Shown in pieces: positions 61,158-64,000 of a stretch of DNA of 64,000 nucleotides. This DNA is from Desulfobacterales bacterium (GTDB lineage Bacteria; Desulfobacterota; Desulfobacteria; Desulfobacterales; JAAELO01), in assembly GCA_024226555.1 (NCBI GenBank), contig JAAELO010000380.1, positions 60,617 to 124,616 of the forward strand, in the 5' to 3' direction. Each line of letters begins with the position of its first letter. Position 1 is the stretch's first letter. Below the pieces are notes generated by a model. It had not been told where the DNA came from. It saw nothing but the letters and a program-made list of their open reading frames with translations, and ran no database searches. The position numbers and the translations under genes were made by a program.

Positions 61158-63539
61158 TTATTGTTTAAGAGCTGTATCGAAAATATTCTCATCATCTTTT
61201 ATAACTAATGCGCTTAAAAATACATCATCAAGGTGTTCAACGGGAATAATTTCAAAGTGCTTAGTGATGCTTGGTGGAATTTCTTTCACATCCCTTTCGT
61301 TTTCAATAGGTATTATTATTTTTTCTATTCCACCCCTATGAGCAGCCAGGAGTTTTTCCTTAAGTCCACCTATTGGAAGCACCCTACCCCTCAAAGTTAT
61401 TTCACCTGTCATGGCTACATTTCTTTTAACAGGCCTTTTTGTAAGGGCAGATAATATTGCTGTGCACATAGTAATTCCTGCAGAGGGCCCATCTTTCGGT
61501 ATAGCTCCTTCTGGAATATGAATATGCAGGTCGTATTTTTTGTAAAAATCGCTTTCTATGGAAAATTCATCAGATCTTGAACGTACATAACTAACAGCAG
61601 CTCTAGCTGATTCTTTCATAACATCACCCAGTTTACCAGTAACAATAAGTTCACCCTTACCAGGCATAACTACTGTCTCAACACTTAGGAGCTCTCCTCC
61701 AAACTGTGTCCATGCAAGACCTGTTACAATCCCAATCTGATCCTTCTCTTCAACCTGACCATGCCTGAATTTTGGTTGACCAAGAAATTTTTGAATGGTT
61801 TTTACCGAAACATTTACAGAACTTTCTTCATTTTTCTTTTTTACAATATCATATGCAATTTTTCTGCAAACCGATGAAAGCTCTCTCTCTAAATTCCTTA
61901 CACCTGCTTCTCTGGTATAGCGTTGAATTATATTATATATTGATTTTTTAGAAAAATTTATACTTTCAACATTCAGACCATTCATTTCAATAAGTTTTGG
62001 AACCAGAAAATCTTTTCCTATATTGTATTTCTCATACTCTGTGTATCCTGAAATATTGATAATCTCCATCCTGTCCTGAAGAGGAAGGGGTATATCATGC
62101 AAAGTATTAGCAGTTGTTATAAACAAAATCTCAGAAAGATCATAGTCACAATCAAGAAAATGATCATTAAATGTATTGTTTTGTTCAGGGTCCAAAACTT
62201 CAAGTAATGCAGCTGATGGATCACCCCTGAAATCGGTTGTCATTTTATCAACCTCATCAAGACAAAAAACCGGGTTATTAACCTTTGCCTTTTTAAGGTT
62301 TTGTATGATCTTCCCGGGCATAGCTCCTACATATGTTCTTCGATGACCTCTTATCTCTGCTTCATCCCTTACACCACCTAATGACAATCTTATAAATTCC
62401 CTGTCTGTAGCTCTTGCTACTGATTTTGCAAGCGATGTTTTTCCAACCCCGGGAGGACCCACAAGACAAAGAATTGGTCCGCGTATTTTTTTAACAAGAG
62501 TCTGTACAGCTAGATACTCTAAAATCCTCTCTTTTGGTTTTTTCAATCCATAATGATCTTCATTTAATATTTTTTCGGCATCATTAAGATCGAGTTTTAG
62601 TTCACTTGTTTCAAACCATGGAAGATCAAGCATCCAGTCAATATAGTTGCGAACTACATTCGCTTCAGCAGACATTGGAGACATCATCTTAAGTTTTTTA
62701 AACTCAGATCTAACTTTCTCTTCAGCCTCTTCAGACATTTTTTTAGCATTAATTCTCTCTTCAAGTTCACCCATATCATCATCACTATCAGCACCCCCCA
62801 TCTCTTTCTTAATTGCCCGCATCTGTTCATTAAGATAGTAATTTTTCTGGGACTTTGATATTTGACTTTGTACGCGTCCTTTGATTTTCTGACCCATGGA
62901 ATAGATTTCGCTCTCATTTTTAAGGAACTTCAAAAGTAAAGCTAATCTGTTACTAACACCAACTGTTTCAAGAAGTTGTTGTTTTTCCTTTATTTTAAAA
63001 GGAACATGGGCTGAAATAGTATCAGCAAACTGATAGGAATTGGTAATTGTAAGGATATTATTAACCACATCCTTGGATATGGACTTATTTATTTTGGCAT
63101 ATTCCTTAAAAATATCTGTAATCGCTCTAACCAAGGCTTCCGATTCAGAATCCTGCTCAAACTCACCTTCGTCTACCTGGGAAAGCTCAACAAGAAATGC
63201 TTCTTCTTCATCCAGAAAATTTTCAATTTTTGCTCTCTGTTTTCCTTCAATAAGAGCCTTAACAGTCCCATCCGGCAATCTAAGTAACTGTAATATTGTC
63301 CCTATTGTTCCTGTTGTGTAAATATCTGATTCACCCGGCTCATCAATAGTTGCATTATTTTGTGTGGACAAAAAAATTGTTTTATCTTTCTGCATGGCCC
63401 TTGAAAGAGCTGCTATTGACTTATCACGACCAACGAAAAGTGGAGCCACCATATGAGGGTAAACAACGATATCCCTTAAAGGTAAAAGTGGCATTATTAA
63501 AGTAGAATCGCTCTTAAAGATTTTTGGTAAATTAATCAT
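61158..63539 (-). CDS. lon: ATP-dependent protease Lon
   Basis: 793 residues, typical. Degrades misfolded and regulatory proteins as a cytosolic hexamer. The N-terminal substrate domain (about 12-205; [14 protein letters not shown]) is followed by AAA+ with Walker [14 protein letters not shown] and Walker [11 protein letters not shown], then the protease domain with the catalytic serine in [11 protein letters not shown] and the lysine in [13 protein letters not shown]. It lies downstream of clpX in the usual clpX-lon order, 177 bases apart. No strong ribosome-binding site is seen before the ATG. Nothing odd. Confidence 0.97.
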   Translation of the reverse strand: MINLPKIFKSDSTLIMPLLPLRDIVVYPHMVAPLFVGRDKSIAALSRAMQKDKTIFLSTQNNATIDEPGESDIYTTGTIGTILQLLRLPDGTVKALIEGKQRAKIENFLDEEEAFLVELSQVDEGEFEQDSESEALVRAITDIFKEYAKINKSISKDVVNNILTITNSYQFADTISAHVPFKIKEKQQLLETVGVSNRLALLLKFLKNESEIYSMGQKIKGRVQSQISKSQKNYYLNEQMRAIKKEMGGADSDDDMGELEERINAKKMSEEAEEKVRSEFKKLKMMSPMSAEANVVRNYIDWMLDLPWFETSELKLDLNDAEKILNEDHYGLKKPKERILEYLAVQTLVKKIRGPILCLVGPPGVGKTSLAKSVARATDREFIRLSLGGVRDEAEIRGHRRTYVGAMPGKIIQNLKKAKVNNPVFCLDEVDKMTTDFRGDPSAALLEVLDPEQNNTFNDHFLDCDYDLSEILFITTANTLHDIPLPLQDRMEIINISGYTEYEKYNIGKDFLVPKLIEMNGLNVESINFSKKSIYNIIQRYTREAGVRNLERELSSVCRKIAYDIVKKKNEESSVNVSVKTIQKFLGQPKFRHGQVEEKDQIGIVTGLAWTQFGGELLSVETVVMPGKGELIVTGKLGDVMKESARAAVSYVRSRSDEFSIESDFYKKYDLHIHIPEGAIPKDGPSAGITMCTAILSALTKRPVKRNVAMTGEITLRGRVLPIGGLKEKLLAAHRGGIEKIIIPIENERDVKEIPPSITKHFEIIPVEHLDDVFLSALVIKDDENIFDTALKQ

Positions 63540-63683
63540 ATTTTATCTCTGTTTGAAGGTAAAAGGTAAAAAGTAATGACTGTTTCATTATAAATGACTT
63601 TATAATAAATGAGAATAATGAAATACAAAATAACAGTAGATCTATCTATTTAAGTTTGTTTTTCATGCTGTGGGAAAATAGGA

Positions 63684-63709
63684 AAACTGCCTGTATTAAC
63701 AGGCAGTTT
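63684..63709 (-). terminator. Intrinsic terminator after clpX
   Basis: AAACTGCCTGT (63684-63694) / ACAGGCAGTTT (63699-63709), 11-bp perfect stem, four-base loop. On the minus strand it ends in TTTTCC. Confidence 0.8.
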
Positions 63710-63716
63710 AGTTTAA

Positions 63717-64000
63717 TTAAGCCTCTTTCTTAGCCTGTTCATACAAAAGAATAGGTTCCTCATTTTTCAGGATAACCTCTTCCCCTACGACACACTCCTT
63801 AACATTATCTATCGATGGGATCTCGTACATAATATCAAGCATAACCTCTTCTATTATTGCCCGAAGCCCTCTGGCACCTGATTTTCTGCTAACAGCCTCT
63901 TTCGCAATGGCCATAAGAGCTCCATCAGTAAACCTTAAATTCACATCCTCATATTCAAACAATTTTTTAAACTGCTTAACAAGTGCATTTTTTGGTTCAG
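63717..64000 (-). CDS. clpX: ATP-dependent Clp protease ATP-binding subunit ClpX, C-terminal part
   Basis: Partial: the frame stays open to the window edge, so only the last 94 residues are seen. Upstream of the first internal TTG the frame reads [13 protein letters not shown], which matches the ClpX segment TEPKNAL; it continues with [16 protein letters not shown] and the C-terminal [20 protein letters not shown]. ClpX unfolds substrates for ClpP. Its position before lon is the common arrangement. A terminator follows. Confidence 0.95.
   Translation of the reverse strand, partial: EPKNALVKQFKKLFEYEDVNLRFTDGALMAIAKEAVSRKSGARGLRAIIEEVMLDIMYEIPSIDNVKECVVGEEVILKNEEPILLYEQAKKEA

Overview
The window is AT-rich (about one third G+C by eye) bacterial chromosome. 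Its gene content fits an anaerobic or microaerophilic deltaproteobacterium (Desulfobacterota-like): a CCG-domain Fe-S oxidoreductase that uses selenocysteine, an NfnAB transhydrogenase, IorAB, GlcD/GlcF-type hydroxyacid oxidation, many sensory proteins and the clpX-lon arrangement. No rRNA, CRISPR array, prophage or intact insertion sequence is visible. The lineage is inferred from gene content and is not proven.

Layout. 0.2-6.7 kb: an HD-GYP response regulator, a lactate-racemase-like protein with murI, and a small cassette ending in a leucine-rich-repeat protein. 7.1-13.2 kb: class I HMG-CoA reductase co-transcribed with a tandem double-TetR regulator, a divergent metallo-beta-lactamase-fold protein with twin operator candidates between, and a hybrid histidine kinase. 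13.8-24.5 kb: two chemoreceptors around comM and a yqhC/yqhD-like pair, an AraC regulator, a monooxygenase-fold protein and a membrane HEPN-like protein. 25-34.1 kb (minus strand): the transporter SstT, then an IclR-controlled run of GlcD, GlcF, FrhB-like protein, IorA and IorB that could take a 2-hydroxyacid through a 2-oxoacid to an acyl-CoA. 34.6-42.5 kb: a halohydrin-dehalogenase-like SDR, a PAS sensor, two orphan solute-binding proteins, YaiI, a THUMP methyltransferase and a DMT transporter. 42.7-46.7 kb: ssb, an AraC regulator, an MBL-fold protein and two small outer-membrane-type proteins. 47.1-48.5 kb: the selenoprotein. 48.5-64 kb: housekeeping genes (thrS, rnd, nfnAB, tatD-like, fapA-like, tRNAs, lon, clpX).

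Two results stand out. First, what looks like two adjacent ORFs at 47155-48480 is one reading frame interrupted by a UGA. A compact hairpin with a UGGUA loop follows it, and the UGA aligns with an Fe-S ligand cysteine of the GlcF paralogue in this same window: a selenocysteine-containing heterodisulfide-reductase-like protein. Second, the intergenic regions are seeded with a roughly 130-bp palindromic element (ends GGGAAYCTCTAATAA / TTATTAGAGRTTCCC). There are seven full or near-full copies, two longer diverged ones and many fragments. Several copies carry smaller palindromes (consensus around TTTATAAAA...TTTTATAAA) inserted at recurring internal positions, and at least two copies supply the stop codon of the neighbouring gene. 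Other points of interest are a short-chain dehydrogenase carrying both fingerprint motifs of halohydrin dehalogenases and a tandem TetR protein facing two copies of one operator-like palindrome.
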